From the NCBI RefSeq assembly GCF_003254395.2, contig NC_037643.1, forward strand, positions 5,507,458 to 5,571,457: a DNA stretch of 64,000 nt, written 5' to 3'. Under the pieces are notes generated by a model that did not search any database, was not told the DNA's origin, and saw nothing but the letters and a program-made list of their open reading frames with translations. Below, one piece after another: positions 12,693-22,560 of the stretch. Every line of letters starts with the position of its first letter. Position 1 is the first letter of the stretch. Source of the stretch: Apis mellifera. Its lineage: Eukaryota; Arthropoda; Insecta; Hymenoptera; Apidae. Both the position numbers and the translations under genes were made by a program.

Positions 12693-15402
12693 GTTGAAAT
12701 GAAGGGAAGAAGACAGAAGATGGCTTGAAAGTTAAGTAAAACGTGGTCCATTCTTTCCCTCGCTTTTCGCAATAGCCTCCTCAGTTAAAGCGCGAATCAG
12801 AGACAGGGTTCAATTCTACTACTGGCTGAGGATTCGGATTTCGTTTAATAAGGATTCCAGGCGTGCGCTCGGTTTGACGATCGACCGTGGTCCCCGAGGT
12901 AATTAAAAGAAAGGAATCAGGATTTTTTTTAAGCAAGATTGCAGGGGGAAGGAGGAGGCCTCTCGAAGGAGACGTCGAAGAATTTGAAATCGGATTAAGC
13001 GAGAGTGATGGCTCGATTTCGTACCCAGCTGTTTCCTGGCCTTTTCATTTTTCGCCCCCTCCAAGCGCTCGTCCAACCCGCGAATTTGCATTACAAATAC
13101 AAATTTTATTCCGGGGTTTCTCGCGTTTCATTAAATTTCGTTTCTTCCCATTGCACTTCTTCTACCCCCTTTCTCACCCTTTTTCGTCCACTCTGAAACA
13201 ATATTTGAATAAATAATTAATCACTCCAGTTACAATCCAAGGATTATAGTTTTAGAAAATCGTTCCTGATAGAAACAGGATATTCAATATTCAAGTTCTC
13301 AAAAATAATAATACAAACTTTGTTGATCAAACGTCAGATTGTCTGTTTAAACTTTATCCCGAACATTAATTATTTCTTTTCATTACATAAGTTTCGTTCA
13401 ACGTTTTTTCCCCCTCTTATCGAAACGAGGCTCCACTCCTCTCCCAAACAGTTGTATTAAAAATTTTAATCGAGGGGATTTTCCCTCTTTATAAAGTTCG
13501 AACGCGGAAGTCGTTTATCAGGGACGTGCGCGGAAACGAGTATCGAAGTTGTTAAAGTAAAACGGCGGAAAACCAGTTGAAACATCGTGTCAGGATTTCT
13601 TCTGGGGGGAGATTGGCGCTATTGCAAACAAACCAATTCATCGTTGAATTAGATTACACCGTACTTTGACGTCTTGCAAGGTTAATTTCATCTCTTCTCG
13701 ATAGTACGTTGAAGGAACGAGAAATTTGTTTTGTTGCAGCCATTCATGAATTCGGATCAGAATAAGTGAGAACGAAAAAGGATGAAAATATTATAATTGT
13801 TAAACATCGTAGAAACTTATCCTGATAAGATTTTCTTTTTAGTAAATTGTCACAATTTTCCAGGATGATGAAGCTATTACAGATTTCTAAGATTTCTTTT
13901 TTTTCTAAATTCGTTCCCTTTCCTCTTGAAAAATATATTCCATTAAAAAATTCCATTTCCGTTTCCCCTGAAATTCTATTTCCTTGCTTTGACGAGTATT
14001 ATAAAAAAAAAAGAAAAACACATTTTTCATATAAATCCAAAACGAAATTCATTTCACATCTCCTCAATCGAGTTAAAAAATTCTCGATGAATTTTTCCTT
14101 TATTCAATTTGTTATTACTTAAAAAATATTTATCAATTATTCAACCACTGTTATCAGCATGAATTATGAATTTAAACTTCGACAAGGTGAAAGCTCTTGG
14201 AGAAGAGTTATCTTCTATCATCGCTACTTGAAACGCGATAAGTCTCGTTCGAGTAAATCGTCCTCTTCCTCGTCCGCTCCGATTCATAAATCCCGATCCA
14301 TGGAAAAAAACTCGGGCGTAGCCGCGATCTATAATCGCGCACGTGCCGTGGAATCGGATATTTTCGTTCCCAATCATCGCCGCCCCAACCCCATCTCAAT
14401 GGGATCTCTCGACCGGCGTGGATTTTCTCGTTACCGAAACGCTGATAGTTATATCCTGACAAAATTGAGATACGACCACCTTTCCCCCTTCAAGCAGGGA
14501 ATAAACTCCATCGGTGAATTATTGAGTTCGCGTGCGTCAAGGTCTTCGGCCCGAGTGACCCCGAAAGCTTTTACCTTTACGCGGGAGAAGATGTATTTAT
14601 GCGGGGGAAATTATGAGTCTGGAATTCAACAACATTCGAGTTTGTTACTTTGATGCTAATACACGGTGTATTAGCAAGTTTGGGAACCGAAACTTTATGA
14701 CTATGTGTATGTGTCAAAATTATTGTCAAAAAGGAGTTATAATAAACATATGGTCGTTAATAAACATGGGTTAAAACGGGGGTATAACTGGAAAGTTGCT
14801 GCTGTGAAAGTTCAGGATTATGGATATCAAAATGAGAAAGAAAAAGAAACTTGATAAATGTGGCTATTAATAAAGATGGGTTTGAATAAAATAGGACTTG
14901 TTTAGCAGTTGCATTTTCAATTAGGATTTTTTTAGTTGCTTGTTTGTAGCTGTATCTTATGGAGGAGGAGTGAATGTCTGCATTTTATATGGTGAAAAAT
15001 ATATTTGCTGGATTCTGATTTCTTAACTTTTTTAAATGTATAGAAATGTTCTTTGACTCTTTAATTCTTATTTTTATTATATTATAAAATTATTAGTATT
15101 TCAAAATAAATATATATATAAAAAGATGATATAAATGAACATATCAAAAATTCTTGCAAAGAATATAAAATATTTAATTATAAAAATGTTCAAGACTTGG
15201 AAAGAATTTTAAATATTATCAATGTATTAATAATAATTGAATAACAAATTTTTGCGCTTTTTTTCGACGAGAATTTATTATTTCCTCTTGAAATTTTGCA
15301 TCGAATTCTTGAGACACCCTATAGAGATCCATGATGATGGACTTTTCTTGATCAACGGTTGGTCATAGAGACATAGATAACGATAATATCGGCAATCGAA
15401 TC
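12693..15402. other. Non-coding DNA with CpG-rich islands
   Basis: CpG-rich patches lie at about 12720-13090, 13420-13660 and 14200-14600. The last contains a 164-codon plus-strand open frame (14159-14653) with Ser- and Arg-rich composition, no domain and a competing minus-strand frame; I regard it as unsupported. The rest is AT-rich with no feature. Confidence 0.5.
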
Positions 15403-15531
15403 ATGGAGGAGGATCCAGATATATTATGGTTGAATGGTATTACGCAACAGGCAGATAATTCACGCGAGAATCAAGTGGTTATTAATATCAATTGTGCTAC
15501 ACGAGGGCCTCAATGTAGAGACAGAAATTAG
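15403..15531 (+). CDS. Candidate small ORF, 42 codons
   Basis: An ATG at 15403 opens 42 codons ending in TAG, and the frame is open for another 17 codons upstream to a TGA. The peptide starts MEEDPDILWLNGITQQ and ends with two cysteines in CATRGPQCRDRN. Unlike other chance frames nearby it is not dominated by Phe, Ile and Lys and reads like ordinary protein. It has no signal peptide or recognisable domain, and I found no clear splice donor at its end. It may be a small peptide gene, a remnant of an exon, or chance. Confidence 0.18.
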   Translation: MEEDPDILWLNGITQQADNSRENQVVININCATRGPQCRDRN

Positions 15532-18454
15532 TTGGAGAATATCGTAAATTCAGATTCTTAAGTGGGTTTAGATCGCGTTTATCTGGGACCATTTGGAATG
15601 ATTGGTGGTAAGGGAAAGTGAAATACGTTGGGTAATTGGATGTATTTTAATTGATATTATGCTGGATCATAAATAAGCCTTAGGAGACTCGACTCTAAAT
15701 GCATAAGGTAAATTAAAAGGGGAAAGGAATTCTTTTTAACGTTATCAAAATTATTTTTCTCTTCTCTTTTTTTATAAAATATTGTGAATCCTTATCTAAA
15801 TATAATATTTGTATTTAATAAAATTCTTCTTCTATGGTTACAGTTTATATTAAATTGCATTCATCATATTAATTTCATGTTCCAAATTCAATAGATTAAT
15901 TATAGACTTGATTTTTCTTTTCTGATGTATCAGAAAATATTTATTTATATATTTATAATATAATCTAATGTCAAATATCGTTTAAAAAATTAATAAATAG
16001 ACTGCTGGTATTTGTTGATAAAATTTTTATGAATACAGTTAAAGAAATATTGTCATAAATTTATCTTATTCTTCAAATATCATGATATATGCTTTGCTGC
16101 TATTATATCCATTCTGTAAATTTTTGTGAGTTTATAAATATTGTATTACACACAGTTTCTGACTTGATCTCGTTAAACATCAATAACAAGAAAACGAATA
16201 AAGAGTCTGTTGATACGATTTTCATAAAGATTGAAAACGGGGATATCGTGCTTTTCCAGCAAGGATTTGGCTGTTTGGACAGTATTTAAAGGAAATAACT
16301 GTAAGATATCCGGGGAGTCGCTTTGTCAAGAAGGGTTCCATCCGTGTCAAAATCCCCATAACACCTATTCCACCTACCCCTCTGATTTGGAGTGGAAGCT
16401 TACGGTATGAATACATGCATTAAGGTGATTCTTGGGTCAGGCGCCAGTCCACATTTCGGTTGAGATATTGTGTCTGGATTTCCGGTGAGAAGTCCCTGTT
16501 CTCCATTAAATTCGCTTTAGACCAGAAATCGTTAGCATTTTCAAGGAAAACATATTCCTTCCACGTTGGACGTCGAATTTTTATTTATATAAGTGTTCGT
16601 TTTTTAAATATATTTTGTTCTATTTGTTTTTCTATCACACTATGAAAGGATCCTTTTGCCTGAAACTTTTTTACATCTTATTCAAAATTGGAGAAAGTTA
16701 AAGATTTTTGTGGATAGAAAAGTGTTTATTAATAATTTTACACTAAAGACTGAAAGCTTTTTAAATATTTCAAGACTCTTCAATGGAAGATATTAAGAAT
16801 TGTAGCTACTATATCATTTATATTTTCTACAACAAACACTTTTCAACGTTCCATTCCATTAATTTCTTTGGAAATGAATCTAACTATAATCAAAACACAC
16901 CTGCGTCTTAATTAAAATCGGTTGACTTCTGGCTTATCGTTGCCCTTCGTGCCACTCGTCAGATCTGTTCCCCAGGGGTGCAATTTACTCCCCTTCGTTA
17001 CTCCTTCGCCATTCTGCTAAGGCCATGCTACAGCTTACATCCACCTTCTTCTTCGTTCCAAACTCTTGAATACGGTTACTGATTTCCTTTGCCTTTCATC
17101 AACTTTGATGTATTCACGCTTTCAATAAAGTCATTTATATATTTCAATATTGATGAGAAGAATCACGGCCTGTTTCACAGATGATGCTCAGTGATTTTTA
17201 ATATGACACATCCTTAAAATAGAAATTAATAGGAAAACTATTCGTCTCTCTTTCCTTTTTATCGAAACTCCATGGATTTTTTTTCTTTTTTTTTTTTTTT
17301 GGAACCTCTGAAAAGATACTCATTTTAATCTTTGCAATAAAAAACAATTAATAGATACTTACAGTAATATTTAAATCAACGAAATTTAGATATTTCCTGT
17401 TCGATTATAAATACACGGAAATAAGTTGGATCGTTGGAAACAATTTCGATTATAACAAATGTAAAAGTTTCGAAGGGAGAAGGAAAATAATGCGAGAAAC
17501 TGGAACATCTTGTCCGCATTTCGCGAAATAACCTCCTCCTCACTTTAGAAGTGAATATCCTCTTTAAGAATATCCGGTTGGCGATGGCAGTCTTCCTTGG
17601 TCTTTACTATGTAAAACAGCCTCTATTCCCTTTTGTCCATAGCTCGGGTCAGCCTCGATCGTTAAAGTTCTGGCCGGGACGATGACGGGTTCTGTGAACT
17701 GTGAACGGACAAGAGTTTATCTTTTTCCTTCCCGTTCGATATTTATATAGTATCTGGAAACCTGTATACTCGTATATCTGAGGAGGATTCTTTTCAGATT
17801 TTCATGCAGCCAGTCCTTGAATCTCTTCCACCAGAATTCGCTTACTTCTTCACATTAGAATAGTTTACGTAAGTAGATGCAAGTGGTACAGCTAGTTTCT
17901 TCTTATGAGAAGGGGAAGGGGAAGAATGTATTGAATTATACTTTTGTTTTTATGAAACTGAATATTCACGAGGAGTTTGTATAATTTTTTTTTAACATCA
18001 TTAGGAATTAAATATTAAATTGATGAGAAATAAAGAAAATTGTAATAATTTCAATTCTATCGACAGTCTCTGAATCTTAAATTTATTACATAATATAATT
18101 TCAAAAGTAGAGAAGAAAGAATTGAATATTTTTGTTATTCGTTTATTAGTAATTAATTGGCAAGAAATAAGTAAATATTTATCAATAGTAAAGATATTAT
18201 TATAAGCTTCGTTTTATTAATACAAAGATAGTCCATTATCGAATTACTTTCTTCACTTCAAACAACCTGTTCCCCAAGAACATCAATTAATTCTCCAAAC
18301 AATCTAGCGTAAGAAAAACAAACGTGAATAGACAACATCTTCTTTCATCGTAAAAGAAAAAAATAAAAGAAACGAAGAAGAAATTCTTGTTTGAAAATCC
18401 AATTTTCTTTCCTTTCTGATCACACGTCTTATTGTGACCAACCTGTTAACTTAT
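15532..18454. other. AT-rich non-coding DNA, no gene seen
   Basis: Mostly AT-rich, with a mildly GC-rich patch at 17500-17760. One short plus-strand frame at about 17799-17864 follows a TTTTCAG and ends in TAG just before a GTAAGT, but it is too short to call. A run of T at 17279-17300 is low complexity. Confidence 0.5.
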
Positions 18455-18723
18455 AATGGATACAAACACGTGCAATTTATTATCTTAACACTCTTTCAAA
18501 GTATATTTCTCAACGTAACCACGTTCAAGACAATTCTCCTCCCAAGGTTTTTCAGTGCCCTTATAAATGGTCCCTGTAAACGCTCGTGTCTGTGTTGCAC
18601 CGCCACGAAACAACACGATGGGAGGCTGCACACCATTAGCTTCCAGGTGTTCAATGTCCCAGCCATGCCCATCATTCCCTCGATCATCCTTCGAATAGCT
18701 GTGTAAGTTTCATTATCGTATCC
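18455..18723 (-). other. Candidate alternative 3' terminal exon of the RING gene
   Basis: On the minus strand a long, nearly pure polypyrimidine tract ends in CGTATCAG at 18724, a very good 3' splice site. About 245 bases further on there is AATAAA (18482-18477), a canonical poly(A) signal, and no good donor in between. Upstream, 28 bases after the RING gene stop codon, is the donor AAAG|GTGAGA (19790|19789). Joining them removes a 1066-base 3' UTR intron (18724-19789). Because the donor lies within 50 bases of the stop, nonsense-mediated decay would not be expected. The exon end is set only by the poly(A) signal. Confidence 0.3.
18556..18702 (+). CDS. Candidate plus-strand cassette exon, 147 bases
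   Basis: Between GGTTTTTCAG at 18546-18555 and the strong donor CTGT|GTAAGTTT at 18702|18703 lie 147 bases, divisible by three, open in only one of the three frames. The peptide contains a cysteine cluster (PCKRSCLCCTATK) and a hydrophobic Pro-rich end (VFNVPAMPIIPSIILRIA). I do not recognise it. The same bases are part of a candidate minus-strand terminal exon, so at most one reading may be real, or the two transcripts overlap antisense. Confidence 0.22.
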
Positions 18724-19787
18724 CTGATACGAGGGAGAGGCAATGAAATAGAAAGTGAATAATGGAATGGAGAGGTAAAAATTTGTCATTTGTCATCTTT
18801 TAAATTATCTTTTAAAGTATCCAGTTATTAATAAAATGGATGTTTTAAAATCAAATTTCTGATGAGCATAATTAAAAGGAAATGGAAATTAAATCTTTTC
18901 TTGTAATCTTGCGATTCTTTCTTTTAGAGCAATTGTTACAAATTGAAGTTGATAGGTTTGTTCAATTGAATAGATTAATTTGGTGTCAATCTTTGTGATA
19001 TTGCTTTTGTTTTGTGAAAAATCTTTGTGAACAAATTTTAATGTAATTTAAAGAGTTTGAGATTAAAGAAATTTTGTATGTTATTATTTTAAACTTTCAA
19101 TGTTTCGATGCTTGAATTCTCTCTGTTTTTTAATATTTAAATTACATTCAGGTGAATTAAACTCTCTTTCTCTAAGCTAACTTAATTGATGGTAACGTAA
19201 TTAATAGCCAGGTATTCAATGTGCTTGAACTGTCTTCTGGAACAATATATGGTTAGAATCGATACTTGCAAGTTACTAACCAACGACGTTAGCATGTATG
19301 CTTGTACGTCTTCTCGGGAAGATTAAGAACACTTCATTATTTATTACGAAATTCACGGCTGAAACAAAACTTTAATCATTAAAAGAGTATATATAATATT
19401 CAAACAGATATCTCATTTAATTTCTGTTTCCTTTAATTAAAAAGCAAACGCGTTCAAAATATAACACCTAAATTATTGATCATAAAAACAAGATGTTAAC
19501 AATCAAAGTACACAAACACAATAAGAAAATTTATAGGAATCGTGAGAAAGAAATGCACAAGATTTATTCCTGAATATATATTTTTTCCTGAATACTTACA
19601 ATATGATCAAATATCTGAAAGCACATGTATTTTATATTCCACTCTTTTTAATGCCACTCCTCATCTTTCTTTCATACAAGACTTTTTCAAAAATTACAAA
19701 CTCAACATGTCCATTTTCTTCAATTAATCAAATAATTCGAAAGATTTTTTTTTATTCCCTTAAGATATTGTTTTAAAAATTCATCTC
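18724..19787. other. AT-rich stretch, possible 3' UTR intron of the RING gene
   Basis: AT-rich with no gene. It is bounded by a minus-strand donor at 19789 and acceptor at 18724. It also contains minus-strand AATAAA at 19756-19751, about 62 bases beyond the RING gene stop, which would give a short unspliced 3' UTR. A further AATAAA lies near 19568. Confidence 0.4.
19751..19756 (-). terminator. Candidate poly(A) signal of the RING gene
   Basis: AATAAA on the minus strand, 62 bases after the stop codon. It would give a short 3' UTR if the donor at 19789 is not used. If that donor is used, this signal is intronic and serves as an alternative end. Confidence 0.35.
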
Positions 19788-19817
19788 ACCTTTCCCCACT
19801 ATTATCCATTGGAAAAT

Positions 19818-21148
19818 TTAACAAGCGAATTCGCAATTTCTCTCGTGGGCGTATTTCCTGGACGGATGGAAAGTGGCGATACACCCGTTTTCCTTGTAAA
19901 CGCACTCCTCCTGCCTGTAATTGCATTTTTGTTCGTGCGTCTCCACACGGCTTTGTTTCGGCCTCACCCTGCAACCATGCTCGGCCCATTTGCACGAAAC
20001 CTGTTCGTCAGGATCGTACTCGCCCTCCGACGAAGAGTCGTCGCTCTCCGCGTGGTACTTCCGGTAGTTGCATTTCGCCTCGTGCATGGGTTTCCTCCTC
20101 CTGCGCATGTTCACCATGCAACCGTATTTCCTGTACCTGCACTCGACCAATTCTTCTGGATCCTCCTCGTCGCAAGAAATCGCGGCCTGCTCGAGGGCGC
20201 CGGCGATGTCGTCCAGGCTGTCCCTGTAATTGCAGTGCTGCGCGTGTATCATAACCCTCCAGCCTGGAGTCCTCACTTTACAACCCTTGCCCCGATAAAT
20301 GCAATCGACCAAATCGTCTTGAGCGTGGGCCATGTCCGTGGGAAGGTATTCCTCTTCCAAATGAGGCCGGAATTGACACCTGAAATTTAAGAAAAGAATG
20401 TGAGTATATATTCTTATTTTAACGAGAAATTCAATGTTCGAAATATTTTTAATATTTGAATTGAAGAAAAATTGTGCGTAATTTATTTTCTTTGTCTTCA
20501 AATTTCACAATTTAAATGTATAACCGAGATAAGAGATAACACATTATAATTTAATCGATTGATAAATGTTAATCTTCTGTAGAGTAATATAATGATTTGC
20601 AAATCTCACAAACGATCGCAAGAAAACAAATTTTAATCATCGATATATCAGTGTTTCGTCTCCCTTTCTCTTTATCATGCACGAATTATCACGTGACAAA
20701 TTTTTGTAAAGTATCTTTACCGAGATTCGTGCAGATCTACCAAATATATTGGCATTTTCACCCAGCATCCAAGATGGGTGTACATGCACGGTTTTAATTC
20801 CTGGCCTTCAGCCGGGGAAGGGGAGAACCAATTTTTTTCGCGTTCTAGAAAAAAATCGCTCGTCGATGGGGCAGTGGGATGTTGATCGTGGGTCTTGCAC
20901 GGAAGTGGATGGGGTAGGAAGTGAGTAGGCAACGGGAGAGAGGAAGAGGAAGTGTTTGCAGGTGGCATTTCCATGTCTAATGGCGAGTGGCACGTGGGAC
21001 AGTTGTAGTAATATGGTTTGCAACGATAACAAATAGTGTGCTGGTTCTCGCATGTGTATCTGGGAGCCAGCTCCATTTCCATCAGGCAAATAGGGCACAG
21101 ACCCTCGCTTTTGAATCTCTCGCGTAGATTTGGATATAGGCTATCCAT
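19818..21148 (-). CDS. RING and TRAF-type zinc finger protein, SIAH-like (probable E3 ubiquitin ligase)
   Basis: Two coding exons, 21148-20721 (428 bases) and 20379-19818 (562 bases), join as CG|G within Arg143 to give 329 residues. The RING finger is C18-x2-C21-x11-C33-x3-H37-x2-C40-x2-C43-x6-C50-x2-C53, closely resembling the SIAH/sina RING, so E2 binding and ubiquitin transfer in cytoplasm or nucleus are inferred. A Ser/Thr/Pro-rich linker (about 54-115) follows. Then come five zinc fingers with identical spacing C-x6-C-x11-H-x3-C: C121-C144, C169-C192, C223-C246, C272-C295 and C302-C325. An acidic Ser-rich patch (252-268) separates fingers three and four. The chain ends four residues after the last zinc ligand, without the SIAH substrate-binding or MATH domain. 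The start is chosen because the ATG lies three bases inside an exon (TTTTCCAG|GTC ATG G) with G at -3 and +4; an upstream exon must exist and might add residues. The exact orthologue is not known to me. Confidence 0.93.
20380..20720 (-). other. Intron of the RING gene (341 bases)
   Basis: The minus-strand donor is TCTCG|GTAAAG (exon ends at 20721). The acceptor follows a T-rich tract, AAATTTCAG, with the exon starting at 20379. Splicing restores the Arg codon and joins His140 of the first zinc finger to its last ligand, Cys144. That both restores the finger and keeps the frame open to the stop, which is strong evidence for the junction. Confidence 0.95.
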
Positions 21149-21154
21149 GACCTG
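21149..21154 (-). other. 3' splice site in front of the first seen RING-gene exon
   Basis: TATCTTTTCCAG|GTCATGG on the minus strand: a good acceptor three bases before the start codon. It shows that the transcript begins further upstream, at higher coordinates, with at least one leader exon. Confidence 0.75.
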
Positions 21155-22152
21155 GAAAAGATAATCAAAGTGTTTATACCTTTTGAAACGTTTATTGATG
21201 AATTTTTAAATGGGCAATTTATGGAATAGAGATTTCTTTGCAGAAAGGAAGAGAAATGATATGGAAAATGTGTGCATATTTATTAGATAATCTTTTTATC
21301 TCATTAAAAAAAGAAATGCAAGTTTCATTATTTATTATTCATATAATAAAATCTTAAGGAAACTCTTAATTTGAATTTTGTTAGATCGATGCTGATTAAT
21401 TTTTATGTAGAATATTTTCTTTCCAAATTTTTTGCTATACTTTTGAATTTTATTGTAATAATTGATTATCTTTTTTGAGCATATTTAGATGTTGCAATGA
21501 AAAATGTAAATGATTTTATCTTTTCAATCACACTTGAATCATCATTAGAATGCAATGGATATAAATTTCATTTGTAATTAATTATTTCATTGTTGTATTA
21601 TGAAATAATTTAAAATTCAATATATTACTTTTTTAAAAGAAATATGACGTAACGATTTTTAAAATGTTTTTACGTTAGGCATTTATTGTTCCAAGAACGA
21701 TGAAAGAATAATCTTTCTCGTATCAGATAAGAATAACATTTAATCAGTTGGTTGATTATCAGGCCGTATGTCTAGTCATCACGTTACTTATTCATCACAA
21801 TTCAGAGAATTGTATAACTCAAACTTGTTGTAACTCAAATATTATATTTGAAACTACTTTATTTTAAACATTGTGGAACATATTTCTAATCCAATTTACT
21901 CTTCTACATTATTCCATATTAAAAATCTATATTAAAATTTTTACAATCTACAAAAAAAAAAAAATCCTTTTCAGAAAATTCTTCCATCCCCTAAACACCT
22001 AACCAATTCCTCGTCACTCCATATATAACCACACACAATGGACACTTGTCCATTCACACTATATATAATCACACATTCATCCTGCACGTACGATTTATTT
22101 ACACACACGTACGAGTTCTTTAAAATCGATCGTGCTGAATTTACTCACTCAC
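21155..22152. other. AT-rich DNA, probable first intron of the RING gene
   Basis: AT-rich and without open frames of note. It lies between the acceptor before the RING start codon and the CpG-rich candidate leader. Nothing else is seen. Confidence 0.5.
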
Positions 22153-22560
22153 GGCTGCCTGTTCTCTTGTACTTGCGAGCCGCGTTGGGTGAAACTGAAA
22201 TTACGGATACGCGGGGCGAAGGGGGAAAAAAAGAGAAAAGAAAAACAAGGAAAAAAAATAGCCGTCGCGGCACGTACGCCTTCGTAACAACTGTGTGTCA
22301 TCGTCGAACTGTCAGCGTTCCCTTATTTGCCAAGACCGATAGCGCGACTTTATCTGATAAAGCCGCCTCCTCTGATAGGGGACCGTTTTCATACGGCCGC
22401 TGTGGAACACGATTTTCACGGTGGTGGGAAATAAAATCGAGAAATGGGGGAGTTTTCTTCGTTGTTATGCGTCAGACGTCGAAACGATGCATTTATTACT
22501 GTTACAGCGTTCGTGTTAGAAATGTAGCTGGAGGGAGAGAGAAAAAAGAGAAGGGGAAAT
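22153..22560 (-). promoter_or_regulatory. Candidate promoter and leader exon of the RING gene
   Basis: This is the first CpG-rich block upstream of the RING gene. On the minus strand it ends in CAGCC|GTGAGTGAG, with a second GTGAGT four bases on, possible donors at about 22152. A near-palindromic TATCTGATAA (GATA-type) lies at about 22350. A 179-codon plus-strand open frame spans the block but is Lys/Arg-rich, low in complexity and without domains; I treat it as chance. No TATA box or initiator was identified. Confidence 0.3.

Noticed and set aside
14159..14653. 164-codon plus-strand open frame
   Set aside because: CpG-rich, Ser/Arg-rich, overlapped by similar minus-strand frames, with no domain and no splice or promoter support. 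Frames of this length are expected in GC-rich islands over 64 kb.
19809..20390. 193-codon plus-strand frame over the RING gene
   Set aside because: Antisense shadow of the zinc-finger exon; the cysteine and histidine spacing shows that the minus strand is coding.
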